Below, in pieces: positions 15,001 to 20,349 of a stretch of DNA of 64,000 bases. This stretch comes from JBKBKN01 sp046294625 (lineage in GTDB: Bacteria; Bacteroidota; Bacteroidia; M30B66). The notes under the pieces are model-generated. The model was not told the DNA's origin, ran no database searches, and saw nothing but the letters and a program-made list of their open reading frames with translations. The stretch spans positions 62,001-126,000 of the forward strand of contig JBKBKN010000006.1 of NCBI GenBank assembly GCA_046294625.1. Direction: 5' to 3'. Made by a program: the position numbers and the translations under genes. Each line of letters begins with the position of its first letter. The first letter of the stretch is position 1.

Positions 15001-16850
15001 GTTAAATGCGGAGTCGCAGCATTATTGAAAGGATGCACGGTATTTGAAACCCTTACTCCTAAAGTCCTTGCAGTAGAATTAGCCGCGAATTCTATTGTGC
15101 AAGGCGTGTAATTTCCAGATCCATCACCAATTGGGAATAAAAAAGGTGGATTAGCACCTGCTGTGAAAGGGACCAATAGCTGACCAGTTCCGTTGGCTAC
15201 AATCATTTTTGTCGCACTAAACGGTGCTCCTATAAAGTTAGTAGCTGCAACAAAGGTGAGGTTGAAATTGCCTAAAATCAGTCTGCCTTGGTTCATATTG
15301 AGTGTACCATTAATGGTGGGACTAACTTGCAACTCAACCGAAACAGGGTTATCAATGGTTAACTGAGAAGCTGCATTAATAGCAGCAGGAAGTCCATTAC
15401 CTGTAACTTGCGCTGAATTTCCATTGTAAATATAGTTGGCATTTGCTCCAAAAGTTCTTGTTCCGGTCACCTGCACATTGCCCGTTGCCCCTGTGGTGCT
15501 GATTCCTTGAGGGTGGCCAATGGATAAGAATGCAGTGGTTGCATTCGCAAGTGTGAAAAGTCCGCCTGTGCCGGAAAGGATGTGACTGCCCATGTTCAGG
15601 CGACCGTTTACAGTAAATGTTCCTGAATTGTAACCTGATATGCTATTGGTAAAATTTACTTCTGCACCCGTAATAACATTTATATTGATGCCATTGGGGT
15701 TAAAAGAAGTTCCGCTATTATTTAAAAATTGTGGGGAACTTGTATTCGTAAAGCTTAACACTTGAAGACTTGTTGCTGAACCTCTCGCAAAAGTTGCCGT
15801 AGATGCTATATCAAGATTACCTGTTAGATTAATGGTAGTTATGACTGCACCCCCGCTGTTCATGTGCACGGTACTATTTCCACCAATATTTAAGTCGGTA
15901 TTAATATTCACTGTTGCGGCTGCCGCTGCAAAGGACATGATTCCTGTACCTGTCGATAATATTTCGAAGGATGTGTTGAAATTGGTAGTGCCAGATAGTC
16001 CTAATGACTGGGTATTGCTCATTGATGGACTATTCCAAGTAAATCGCCCAAAAGTCTGACCATTGGCTTGCGCTATACTAGCACTGCCTGCACTGGGAAT
16101 TTCCACAAAAACTTCCGAATCAGGGTGCCAGGTGGCTACAATAAAATTACCACCTGCGCGCTGGTGGCGATAGATGCCTGTGGCACTGAAAATGGTATTT
16201 GCTGCCGATGATGTTATGACTCCCGAATTTGGAGTATTGGTCACAGTACCATTCACTGTTAAGGATGCGGCTGCGCCAATTGAAAGTATTCCGTCAATAT
16301 TTAAGCTACCATCCACATTAGCGGTGGTTCCAAGATTGTTTGCCAAGGTAAAAGTTCTGCCCGATGAAATCGTCAGTGATCCTCCTGTATTAATCTGCGC
16401 ATGCGTTCCTGGTGCCATTGTTAAACTAACATTGGTTCCCAAGGTAAGTGAGCTTCCATTTTGAATTTCCAAATCGTTGGCTGCTGCGCCATTTCTAATA
16501 GTTAGCGTAACGGCAGCTGCTCCCTGTAGGGTAAGGTTTGTACTCCCTGAAACCACCAATCGGCTCACTTGCTCCGTTGGCACAGTCGTAATCGTAACTG
16601 CTCCTCCGGTGTTGACCACCATCAGGTCGTTCGGGTCGAGCACCGATCGGGTTGGCGACCAGTTGCTTGCCACATTCCACGCACCACTTGGCCCACCGGA
16701 CCACGTGTAGGTAGTTTGTGCACTTAAAAAATCATGATGAATCAGAAAAATGAATGTTAAAAAAAACGCTCTTAAAGCCCACTTTGATGAAGTAGAAAGT
16801 TTAAAAAGCGTATGTATTTCAAATATTTGAGATAGGTAGCAGTTTTTCAT
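1..16850 (-). CDS. Giant secreted repeat/beta-helix surface protein (C-terminus beyond left edge)
   Basis: The ATG at 16850-16848 opens a reading frame that reaches the window edge, at least 5,616 codons. Its phase is unchanged at both ends and at five internal points near 15130, 13212, 11391, 9512 and 7380. It begins with a long hydrophobic signal region (residues about 28-45, ending LSAQ). The mature part starts TYTWSGGPSGAWNVASNW, typical of surface proteins with W-G-x-W modules. Residues about 60-3200 are T/N/G-rich modules, each closed by an FPIGDITGT-EYSP-like motif. After a transition, nt 4400-2600 and 1900-1 read as N-rich right-handed beta-helix rungs (isNN.i...s repeats). These flank an Ig-like insert near nt 2500-2200 with a YQYYVAAQD segment. 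No T9SS C-terminal domain is visible because the end is missing. An adhesin or matrix role is inferred. Confidence 0.9.
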   Translation of the reverse strand, partial: MKNCYLSQIFEIHTLFKLSTSSKWALRAFFLTFIFLIHHDFLSAQTTYTWSGGPSGAWNVASNWSPTRSVLDPNDLMVVNTGGAVTITTVPTEQVSRLVVSGSTNLTLQGAAAVTLTIRNGAAANDLEIQNGSSLTLGTNVSLTMAPGTHAQINTGGSLTISSGRTFTLANNLGTTANVDGSLNIDGILSIGAAASLTVNGTVTNTPNSGVITSSAANTIFSATGIYRHQRAGGNFIVATWHPDSEVFVEIPSAGSASIAQANGQTFGRFTWNSPSMSNTQSLGLSGTTNFNTSFEILSTGTGIMSFAAAAATVNINTDLNIGGNSTVHMNSGGAVITTINLTGNLDIASTATFARGSATSLQVLSFTNTSSPQFLNNSGTSFNPNGININVITGAEVNFTNSISGYNSGTFTVNGRLNMGSHILSGTGGLFTLANATTAFLSIGHPQGISTTGATGNVQVTGTRTFGANANYIYNGNSAQVTGNGLPAAINAASQLTIDNPVSVELQVSPTINGTLNMNQGRLILGNFNLTFVAATNFIGAPFSATKMIVANGTGQLLVPFTAGANPPFLFPIGDGSGNYTPCTIEFAANSTARTLGVRVSNTVHPFNNAATPHLTRHWLFTNSATGTATVNASFTYVPADVVGVEANLRFNKFSSVTGNWSENASTTLASNTFSVNNETNFINPGSATAFDITARANSGLFYRSTGNGNWNALATWETGPTSTGPWTAATVIPNNTNSDGIEIRSGHNVTVNVTTSADEITINGTLTIASGITLTIPAGGTFGAVVNGTVINGNAATIGTITPTGGLVFNAGSFYEHARPAGTIPAATWDDNSTCLVSGATGTVPAGLNPTGGFGNFTWNCAGQTTTLVTGTMTCRGNFRIENTNNQVLSLIGGTASGVLNVNGDFEMIAGLYYAKTGTTGTATLNVAGKFDMQGGTFSFAQNASSGSGVLNLSGNLELMGGTLDMSLSTSTGIGTINLLGNYIQNGGTFTSTGTTTGISVLNLNGIATQYNYISGTINNTRINYAVNAASAVVTLNADIALSPSRSFTVTANGTLLCQNFVISGGSANTFSIAAGSTLGIGSPDGITTAGNPTGNIQTTTRTFLTTSNYIYNGTSAQVTGNALPTTVNSLTIDNIAGVTLTNSITSITSALNLNNGLLRLGASNNLSITLGNNAVVNGTPSATTMVVADGSGQFVKGFVAGFAGSFTYPIGDASGPSNTVEYSPVTINFAAAPAMAAQNIGVRVVDDVAPSLGTPADFLSRHWVFTGGGAASFDLSFQYPSADINGTESNLRISRFLSGNWLSSPSAASGNVLSNTTTLTNISTPLNTTTIYTGRESNQLYYRSVASGNWTDVNTWETDTDPNFSSPTSPAAAAPTFTNSVTTTIAAGDEVVIDGAAINNYTPVLYVYGTLINQTSGTVVPNTNGSNFFYAGSEYRHDRDGGPVMNATWDAASLLNITGITSNTTGAALSNIGGAGKQYGKFRYNCSGQTAANVNFAMNGTTFNGTFEITNTGVGSNAVSFGSGALTNITIRDTLKITGGILNLNNAGSSVTNVSLFGDYFQTGGTFQRGASTGVQTLQFFGDNVTNKTYVQSGGTANFAGINPSVQPGGVLTLESNITIPSGNTFTLNTNGQLYMQDRIISGAGAFVMVSAANTLTTLGIGHPQGISTLAGTGNIQTATRTIAAGHRGHFIYNGTTDQVTGNLLPLAPASEGGITIDNPTTVTLTNNITGMGSRGLTINQGTLNMASNSITLPTSLNLNSGRIIINNGNLTLSNTNNLTALTGGPFDENTMIVINGTGQLIKNFTSGAQAEFVYPVGEINGTPEYTPVSIEFTALTTGKNVGVRVIQAMQPNELASNPAYLNRYWAFTTNNTTANTAIMRMQYKDADVVGNEADLRLAQFFNGTWSELNSTVDVTNNILTTTAINPLLPLVVVSTPTADYTGRSNIPLHYRTVASGNWNNLAIWEVSSDPAFISPAPVPATAIPNHLNSNLIWVRNGHNVTMNVNTTADDLLVDGTLTIASGVIFTLANGPAAPDMTVNGTVINQSVATHVYTGTLVYNSGSTYRHAANGGVVPAPTQVTYDAASTFEVTGITNGTAITNMGVNGQTYGNFTWNCASQSTAVFSLAFAATVTINGNFRVQNTNGQAIAIHSGTASTTVVNGDLLIQAGNLIMNNGGTAVTTLNLFGNYNQTGGSFQTGASTGIQLFNMNGTNRTYSQTGGTVNNVRTNYAVNLAGADVTFNSPLTLDASRSFTIAAGATARLGANINFANAGGMTVNGTLMCGPNLVTNTTGATTFTLASGGTLGIGSPDGITTTGAIGNIQVSGTRAYNTAANYIYTGTTAQVTGNGLPATVNTLTIDNTAGGNNGVTLTNNVAVTTALNLNQGLLLLDNFNLTLSNTNNSLAIGGNTPDVNNMVVTNGTGQLIKTYANNAASFTSFTFPIGDITGTREYSPVVLTTSVNSGNTIGVRVINSAHPDVAPSSNYLNRHWAFTTNIATYTYTADFHFTAADVVGTLANINGALRNNTVPAWWGYSSTNSGNILSITTAPLNQVSAPLNNNQWTGRETVNTFFYRSVAWGNWSDPATWEISTDNLSNWVPATTFPNADNSLGILIRNNHRVTLDVNVDVDQLSFDATDNSTLIINPGVTMTVKDGPGNDFSLTTNARMIVNGTIINEGQIFGSSVITTVFNANALYVHTTDGGVVPQATWDISSICRLTGIVVNNPVGGLGAPTGGYGTVEYNCPSQTADIVLGFGNNVIVKGDFNLLSTGTGRLVFSSTAINVNINGDFNLSDGTFGMIGYASGTGASTLNLTGSYNQSGGSFVPILGTGTGVQAMNFVAGPNRTYNVSGGTFSTDALMNFTVNVNAELTLNTGIDLGSPSAVRSFTNNGILWLGTNLIEGGPNTTFTNANATTATLGIGHPQGIALAADGAVGNIQTANRIYGALANYVFNGTTAQITGSGLHNAIPGTNTCTNLTINNAAGVTMNRLGGISLNIGVSGTLVLTNGDFNIGGSAGNINTLALNGSSIAPLASMSLQSGIFSNLWFGPGTGNNNPNLYIPSSINELNELRLNINSANTVEQTSSVELHGSPTGLTLTSGRLIMQGSSNLTVLSTATNGIVGGGVNNMVVTNGTGYLRRAIPGGIAANTDYIFPIGDITGTAEYSPANLRFTSSSATPAFRLIGANVVDDQHPQDGTSTDHLTRYWRFTDSEAGNGTYSYTGIGTGNVNLLSGVAADVVGTYGNIRVNRWDGTAWTQYNNTATTPNLSFLVQNETTAPLHNGEFTGRVNAAQPYVWQPTSGSHDFQDANNWLPTRVSPQPSDILLFNNGGTSTAINVPTQTTAQVAVTNNTNITFEAATVPAGAKTFTINGPANSTNFTVANGSSFTMGGTIQLTLTMTGATNQAADISGIFNLDDNGSQQHTLITSGVTSNVFTVSGTLNNNGGTITSAAASNLVFTAGGTYNHNRNGGNIPNSVAAPLATWNNTSNCNITGITTTNPATFQGTFGNLTWNNAGQTSATGAITAAITVNGNLSVNNGVLWDNGLIITGNAAGTFAVANGATYRTTRTTTLPLLPSFTGTNVSLAPNSTVLFAGTTAHNIPNNPTNVGTMTNYGIIALEGAVAKTLTTDINVQGITINTSGATLSDGGFVITGPGAGSGTFNMVNGAIFTTTNTNANPMPIFQTYTFGPTSIVNFNALSSNQDILNIPAPGYGAVNVIANGGVKSLMGQTFAQGTVTINGIGGNTTLNLNGHNLRLAGATPISVVAGAVLTANSAGSTITLEGTASQTLTIAGTITGGVINQLTAANPVANVIGTVPAVFTFNDITVNSGALLNMNGRTINLNGLLTNNGEINGSAAGSVFALTGSTMQNFNIGNYTSNTLGGLIVNNTAGATLTAPLNVTTLTLINGLLTTTNTNLITVLGTAVANVVGGSTTSYVHGPIARTLPVNLTAAGTYNWPVGKAEYQLFQLINPTTANTAGNVVIKVEVFDAPTGGTAGLGVSSLLTDHRWEALIINNAANLTSAGRTALTENGLTNLVHHIVRSTTATGTYHLFGSSYATPVLSMNVVPDNLLGYYMIANNGGTISGPITVGTGGMVPSITNGGGLFDVINNSILSGNVTASIISDLVNESGLIALNEWTESPAASNFTVRIQPSSATSLLITNNANLAIGIPLIPINGADRLTIDGQHSNDGNRWLTFRHTNSTAGNTGATIRFLNDAVNNTLQNLILENNNTNTGRGVVEFTTGNNANNSVLNNEIRSSTGATLGAYAVGVLSNSAGNVNLTISNNHFYQTQPLAVAQTAISITTASSGHTISNNFIGGSTVNAGGAAWQNNGNVAFNGIVLPTGTASLNTVTGNTIRNISLTGTGASTFTGINAGNGLFEITNNTIGNPSNANDIAVSGTGVSTGIVVASTNTTSVTGNTIANLTASGTGTGVRVIGINTSAAGNYTIEQNTVSNLTSATTNAGTNANAAIIGILNTATGTGTIIVGRNAISGLTSTAPSAAVSVIGIVNSTGANGSTVTRNFVHSFSAQSATSRQTGILALNGLIFTNNMIRLGIDVNGNSQTVPSTIVGIEKSSTNFITFYHNSVYIGGTNVAAGSNHTFAFLRSGSPSSGNDNIRNNIFVNERSNAVSGSNRHFAMVTNNTSNLIVDYNIYYNGNGIDAVFGSNDGGSTVRNGLPLWFIGNGPHSDAHSGIGNPNFVAPTAATPNLRLNADTPAEGTGVLIAGVIVDFDGDDRSTNTPTDIGADAGNFNSPLVPGTDIFAPVLSFTPIPNQLGCSGPFTAPILEANITDVGVGVPTTGSNVPRLWYRRSAPAPSAWASVPGTLISGNGNNGNWEFQVDYSLIPVTPTAGDIYQYYVAAQDLAVNNGNPNIGFSPFNSNSEPVHTNNNVNTQAVAPTAPTVFVLSNPLDGTVYVGTGPGTPAYPTFNGPGGLFEAINQNGIDGDLIVIVQNTNITEPTGAPTPLNEIAECPGGPYTITIRPGSATDHVITGNISGPGMISLNGADRIIIDGSIAGSGRWLTFVNTNTSSAVVHMANHATSNQVRNSVLRATNTSNTSGIVHIGGANTTGPGNSNLIFHDNAIGGTGQSRNCMLFDGTAIAPNADITISDNHIFNYGSASYSQGISNVGASGDNWTITGNSIYHTINPSVLLVAIYFPLVNGIPINNLNISNNFIGGNAPGATGMMTNSVNSTEAYGIFVSAGTTIINNNVIRNMTYSNVSNSAFVCIDIAGNTQATVSGNTLDEITVLGNVAQQGYIFGIRSSTSASLNASNNNIEYLSCLGASTLGNGSYVRGIEHTGSGTFNISNNYFLGLQNTAIAFGQSSFAIRVSNNSLPSLVSGNTIADNTIYGPWILAIGTSNTGGYRNRGISVSGNFSATISKNSIFDMYTESPVYGTIGIELLNNDVGTITVSNNQIAFGDYTVVSGPSSNNHIRGVKYGIEERMLAGSTLNLFYNSVHIEGAENQASGSAAFRRLATVSGATLNARNNIFINSRSGGTGLHNAVAAEGSAADSGWDSDHNFMASRSFNNVGNWLGIEYSFAGWQANSGSDDNSTSAVSVLTGNSSPSTVRASELFISKGNNLLLAGPGPADPFPHSFIAGLGTPVSITDD
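7371..16720 (-). repeat. Five long divergent protein modules in the giant gene
   Basis: The same landmark string (Y/F-P-I/V-G-D/E followed by an EYSPV-like strand) recurs at about nt 15137, 13220, 11399, 9521 and 7388, which is residues 572, 1211, 1818, 2444 and 3155. The spacings are 639, 607, 626 and 711 residues. Each unit also repeats a YTGR...YYRSVASGNW...WE block, several short N-G-T beta strands, an LGIG(H/S)P(Q/D)GI motif and an LNRHWAFT-like motif. The repeats have diverged at DNA level, so this is old tandem duplication rather than recent expansion. Confidence 0.75.
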
Positions 16851-17468
16851 ACAGGCAAATTCTTTGTTGTTAGTTATTCTGTAAATGGAACCATGCATTG
16901 CATCGTTTTAACAAATTTACATAGATTTAACCAGTAAGTATTGCCTATTTAATATTGCGCATCTGATATTTGAAATTAAATTAAAATACACATGTTTAAG
17001 AAACAAAGTTATTCTAAATTAAAGGTTGTAAAATTGATTATAAAACAATATTAAAAAAAATGTAAATACTTTTTTAAGCTTATAATTTAGATAATACGAT
17101 ATTTAATTTAACAAAAATATTACAAAAAATTAATATTTATAAATGAGTACTCAAATAATAAAATATTTCATAATTAAAAATTTATAATAAATTTTTATTT
17201 TATTTTTATGTTTATAAAGTAGTATATTAATAGAAATTAAAAGTTGAATTTATTATTTTAAGCCTATGTGATTTTAATCAAACAATGTGGATAAAATCCT
17301 AGAGATACAAATTGTTAGACAATGCGATGATTTTGAAGGAGTAATGGTCTTGATATCTATCGATATACAACAGATATGATGAAACTGTTTGAGCTCTATA
17401 AAGCTTACATGAATTGTTTATGATTTTAGCTTTAAACGCATTTGCGCGGCAATCGTCCCAACATTGAG
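16851..17468. other. AT-rich intergenic spacer
   Basis: About 620 bases with no credible gene. From 16930 to 17300 the sequence is dominated by A/T runs. It forms the upstream region of the giant gene. CAAATTTA at 16912-16919 gives a TAAATTTG -7 element on the minus strand, 62 bases above its ATG, but no -33 TTG is suitably spaced. A TGTGGATAA string, the consensus DnaA box in reverse, occurs once at 17286-17294. I see no terminator hairpin for rnhA. Confidence 0.6.
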
Positions 17469-17933
17469 TTAATTGTATAAGCCCGACTCAAATCCTTCGT
17501 CGATTTTGAGATTCTTTTGCATAGCCGCCATCACAGCTAATTGGTCGCAACGCTCATTTTCCTGATGTGCATTGTGCCCCTTTATCCAGTGAAATTTGAT
17601 GTGGTGAAGTTTGTAAGATTGCAGGAATCTGCGCCATAAATCAGCATTTTTTTTACCTGCAAATCCTTTTTTTGCCCAGCCAAATAGCCAGCCCTTTTCT
17701 ACTGCATCTACCACATATTTCGAATCGGAATAAATTTCTACATACATACCAGCTTTTTTCAATGTTTCTAGAGCTACAATTACGCTGAGAAGTTCCATGC
17801 GATTATTAGTGGTTTTTCTAAAGCCTTCTGAAAGTTCTTTCTCGTGCGGACCTGATCGCATGATAATTCCATATCCCCCAGGACCAGGGTTGCCTTTGGC
17901 GGCACCATCCGTGTATATTTGTACTTTGGTCAC
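17469..17933 (-). CDS. rnhA: Ribonuclease HI
   Basis: This 154-residue protein has the normal length of bacterial RNase HI, the endonuclease that removes RNA from RNA-DNA hybrids. The complete active site is visible: D9 in YTDGAAKGNPGPGGYG, E47 in NNRMEL, D70 in YSDSKY and D130 in ENERCDQLA. The general-base loop histidine H120 lies in WIKGHNAHQ. The basic-protrusion segment WLFGWAKKGFAGKKNADLW is also conserved, as in E. coli type proteins. The ATG lies 2 bases after the purN stop, so the two genes are surely co-transcribed from the purN promoter. No disruption is seen. Confidence 0.95.
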   Translation of the reverse strand: MTKVQIYTDGAAKGNPGPGGYGIIMRSGPHEKELSEGFRKTTNNRMELLSVIVALETLKKAGMYVEIYSDSKYVVDAVEKGWLFGWAKKGFAGKKNADLWRRFLQSYKLHHIKFHWIKGHNAHQENERCDQLAVMAAMQKNLKIDEGFESGLYN

Positions 17934-17935
17934 GA

Positions 17936-18511
17936 CTATGAATGATTTTGAATAAGGAGCTTTTCGATCGTTGTGGGGAAGTACTTGTATTCCAAATGAT
18001 GGATTTTATTTGCCAGCGTTTGCGCCGTATCACCAGGCTCAATATCACATTCAGCTTGAAATATGATTTCACCTTCATCATACCTTTCATTTACATAATG
18101 AATGGTGATACCTGATTTATTTTCCTGATTTCGAATAACTGCTTCATGCACATACATTCCATACATGCCCTTGCCACCATATGCCGGTAATAATGCCGGG
18201 TGAATGTTGATTATCCTTCCATGAAATGCATGGATAAATGGCATTGGAATTAATCTGATGTAGCCTGCCAGTATAATCAAATCAGGCGCATAGTTGTCTT
18301 TAAATCGCTCGATCCATGCCTGATCAGAAAGTTCATCGCCAGTGATAATTTCCAGATTGATTCTGTATTCATAAGAGATATCAAGAAAGCCCCTTCTTGG
18401 CTTATCTGAAGCTAATGCTGCGACATGAATGGATGGATGATTTTGGAAATGATTGATAATATTGACGGCGTTGCTACCTTTTCCTGAGCCAAATATTGCG
18501 ATGTTTTTCAT
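17936..18511 (-). CDS. purN: Phosphoribosylglycinamide formyltransferase (PurN)
   Basis: PurN is the folate-dependent GAR transformylase of de novo purine synthesis: it transfers a formyl group from 10-formyl-THF to glycinamide ribonucleotide. The 191 residues match the family. The N-terminal phosphate-binding loop reads FGSGKGSNA. Catalytic N102 and H104 lie in INIHPALLPAYGGKGMYG, and the aspartate is D145 in ERYDEGEI. The KGMYG loop after the HPALLP motif, in place of the FTGLHT seen in proteobacteria, is a variant I associate with Bacteroidota. The ATG at 18511 has a good promoter 34 bases upstream. It is the first gene of a two-gene operon with rnhA. Confidence 0.95.
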   Translation of the reverse strand: MKNIAIFGSGKGSNAVNIINHFQNHPSIHVAALASDKPRRGFLDISYEYRINLEIITGDELSDQAWIERFKDNYAPDLIILAGYIRLIPMPFIHAFHGRIINIHPALLPAYGGKGMYGMYVHEAVIRNQENKSGITIHYVNERYDEGEIIFQAECDIEPGDTAQTLANKIHHLEYKYFPTTIEKLLIQNHS

Positions 18512-18520
18512 AATATATGT

Positions 18521-18536
18521 ATAACCTTTCGGTTAT
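18521..18536 (-). promoter_or_regulatory. Small hairpin in the purN leader
   Basis: ATAACC-TTTC-GGTTAT is a 6-bp stem with a 4-base loop that lies between the inferred purN transcription start and its ATG. It has no U-tract, so it is not a terminator. It could affect leader stability or translation; no purine-riboswitch features are visible. Confidence 0.3.
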
Positions 18537-18544
18537 CTGTGCGA

Positions 18545-18572
18545 CAAAGCTAATGATATATTTATTTAGCAA
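18545..18572 (-). promoter_or_regulatory. Promoter of purN-rnhA
   Basis: On the minus strand, TAGCTTTG (18552-18545) matches the Bacteroidota -7 consensus TAnnTTTG. A TTG at 18572-18570 lies 17 bases upstream; an alternative TTG at 18578 gives 23. The predicted start is near 18539, leaving a leader of about 28 bases. Confidence 0.5.
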
Positions 18573-18774
18573 TGACAAGGCCAGTATTTTGATTCCATTT
18601 CAATTTTGAAGGAAGTTCGGGGTAGTAAGATGTTGAATAGACGCTTTTGGCACGATAAAACAAATTTTTTGAGCAGATTTTATTAGAATCCACAAGAGCG
18701 ATTTTGGGATCAGGATAGAAAAATGAATTATAATGAACACATTATCAGCAGTTTGAAATTGGTGAAAAATTAAT

Positions 18775-18805
18775 TTTGTTTAATAAACCAATGTTTATTT
18801 CTTTG
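18775..18805 (+). promoter_or_regulatory. Promoter of acpP-fabF-rnc
   Basis: TTTG at 18775-18778 is followed after 19 bases by TTTCTTTG (18798-18805), one mismatch from TAnnTTTG. The predicted start near 18812 leaves a leader of about 18 bases before the acpP ATG. The 18512-18830 gap is the divergent control region for purN and acpP and contains no other gene that I can see. Confidence 0.4.
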
Positions 18806-18830
18806 CAGTCAAATTTCAACTTAATAAAAA

Positions 18831-19070
18831 ATGTCAGACATTGCTTCTAGAGTAAAAGCTATCATTGTAGACAAACTGGGTGTTGACGAGAACGAAGTTG
18901 CACCAGAGGCTAGTTTTACGAATGATCTTGGTGCAGATTCACTTGACACCGTGGAATTGATTATGGAATTCGAAAAGGAATTTAATATTTCTATTCCGGA
19001 CGATCAAGCCGAAAGCATCAACACTGTGGGTGAAGCTATCTCCTACATTGAGAAAAATTCAGCAAAGTAA
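18831..19070 (+). CDS. acpP: Acyl carrier protein
   Basis: This 79-residue acidic helical protein carries growing fatty-acyl chains on a 4'-phosphopantetheine attached to S37 in the GADSLDTVELIMEFE motif, the hallmark of ACP. Length and composition are normal. It is immediately followed by fabF (11-base gap) and then rnc, the common acpP-fabF-rnc order, so it heads a fatty-acid/RNA-processing operon. Confidence 0.97.
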   Translation: MSDIASRVKAIIVDKLGVDENEVAPEASFTNDLGADSLDTVELIMEFEKEFNISIPDDQAESINTVGEAISYIEKNSAK

Positions 19071-19081
19071 TTTTTAATCAA

Positions 19082-20338
19082 TTGCGAAACTTGAGACGGG
19101 TAGTCGTAACAGGACTCGGTGCAGTAACACCTTTAGGAAATAGTGTTCAGGATTTCTGGACCAATCTTATTGCGGGTGTGAGCGGAGCTGATATGATTAC
19201 CCGTTTTGATGCTTCTAAGTTTAAGACGCGATTCGCCTGCGAGGTAAAAAACTTTGATCCGCTTCAATACATTGAAAAAAAAGAAGCTAGAAAACTTGAT
19301 CTGTTTGCCCAGTATGCCTTAGCATCAGCTGAGCAAGCCGTGCAAGATTCCGGATTAAATCTCAGCACCATAAATCACGATCGTGCCGGGGTTATTTGGG
19401 GTTCAGGTATCGGAGGGCTTCAAACTTTTTACAATGAAGTGGATGAATTTTCTAAAGGTGACGGGACACCCCGTTTTAATCCTTTTTTTATTCCCAAAAT
19501 GATTGTGGATATAGCTTCAGGGCATATCTCCATTCGATTTAATTTCCGTGGACCTAATTTTACCACCGTTTCAGCTTGTGCTTCGTCAACCAATGCTTTG
19601 ATTGATGCGATGTTTTACATCCGCATGGGTAAAGCTGATATCATCATCAGCGGAGGCTCAGAAGCTGCAGTCAACGAGCCCTCTGTAGGAGGTTTCAATG
19701 CAATGCATGCTCTCTCTGAGAGAAACGACTCACCAAAAACTGCTTCGCGTCCTTTTGATGTTTCAAGAGATGGATTTGTAGTAGGAGAAGGAAGTGGGGC
19801 TTTAGTGCTAGAAGAATTAGAACACGCTAAGGCGCGCGGAGCAAGAATTTATGCTGAAATTGTAGGTGGAGGCACTTCTGCTGATGCCCATCATATCACT
19901 GCGCCCCATCCGGAAGGATTAGGAGCTTTGAATGTGATGCGCAATGCACTTGACGATGCGGGTATGAAACCGGAAGATATTGACTATATTAATGTACACG
20001 GTACATCCACCCCATTAGGTGATATCGCGGAGACCAAAGCCATCAAATCTGTTTTTGGTGAGCATGCTTACAAACTGAATATCAGTTCCACAAAATCGAT
20101 GACCGGCCATCTCTTAGGTGCTGCAGGGTCTGTAGAAGCTATGGCTTCTTTATTGGCGGTTTACCATAATGTGATACCACCTACTATTAATCAGGAAAAT
20201 CTCGATCCTGATATTGATGCCGCATTGAATTTTACTTTCAATAAGGCGCAGCACAGAACAGTTAGAGCGGCACTAAGCAATACTTTTGGTTTTGGTGGGC
20301 ATAATGCTTCTGTCATATTCAAGAAGTACGAAGAGTAA
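19082..20338 (+). CDS. fabF: 3-oxoacyl-[ACP] synthase II (FabF)
   Basis: FabF condenses malonyl-ACP with acyl-ACP in fatty-acid elongation. The 418-residue protein has the complete Cys-His-His site: C166 in VSACASSTNA, H306 in NVHGTSTPLGD and H343 in KSMTGHLLGAAG, with K338 beside it. The start is a TTG at 19082, because no ATG precedes the conserved RRVVVTGLGAVTPLGN strand. A second TTG at 19091 would remove only three residues. It begins 11 bases after acpP and ends 11 bases before rnc. A weak start codon directly after acpP may help keep FabF well below the abundant ACP (inference). Confidence 0.96.
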   Translation: MRNLRRVVVTGLGAVTPLGNSVQDFWTNLIAGVSGADMITRFDASKFKTRFACEVKNFDPLQYIEKKEARKLDLFAQYALASAEQAVQDSGLNLSTINHDRAGVIWGSGIGGLQTFYNEVDEFSKGDGTPRFNPFFIPKMIVDIASGHISIRFNFRGPNFTTVSACASSTNALIDAMFYIRMGKADIIISGGSEAAVNEPSVGGFNAMHALSERNDSPKTASRPFDVSRDGFVVGEGSGALVLEELEHAKARGARIYAEIVGGGTSADAHHITAPHPEGLGALNVMRNALDDAGMKPEDIDYINVHGTSTPLGDIAETKAIKSVFGEHAYKLNISSTKSMTGHLLGAAGSVEAMASLLAVYHNVIPPTINQENLDPDIDAALNFTFNKAQHRTVRAALSNTFGFGGHNASVIFKKYEE

Positions 20339-20349
20339 TTAGATTTACT

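Noticed and set aside
91..16710. Many plus-strand ORFs of 60-180 codons across the first 16.7 kb
   Set aside because: They run antisense to the giant minus-strand gene, mostly in one register. Their valine/proline-rich products reflect the Asn/Thr/Gly codons of the opposite strand.
7371..16720. CRISPR array or tandem DNA repeats
   Set aside because: The periodicity is at protein level with diverged DNA; there are no short identical repeats with spacers.
17286..17294. Chromosome origin at the AT-rich spacer
   Set aside because: Only one DnaA box is present and dnaA lies 45 kb away; no cluster supports an origin.
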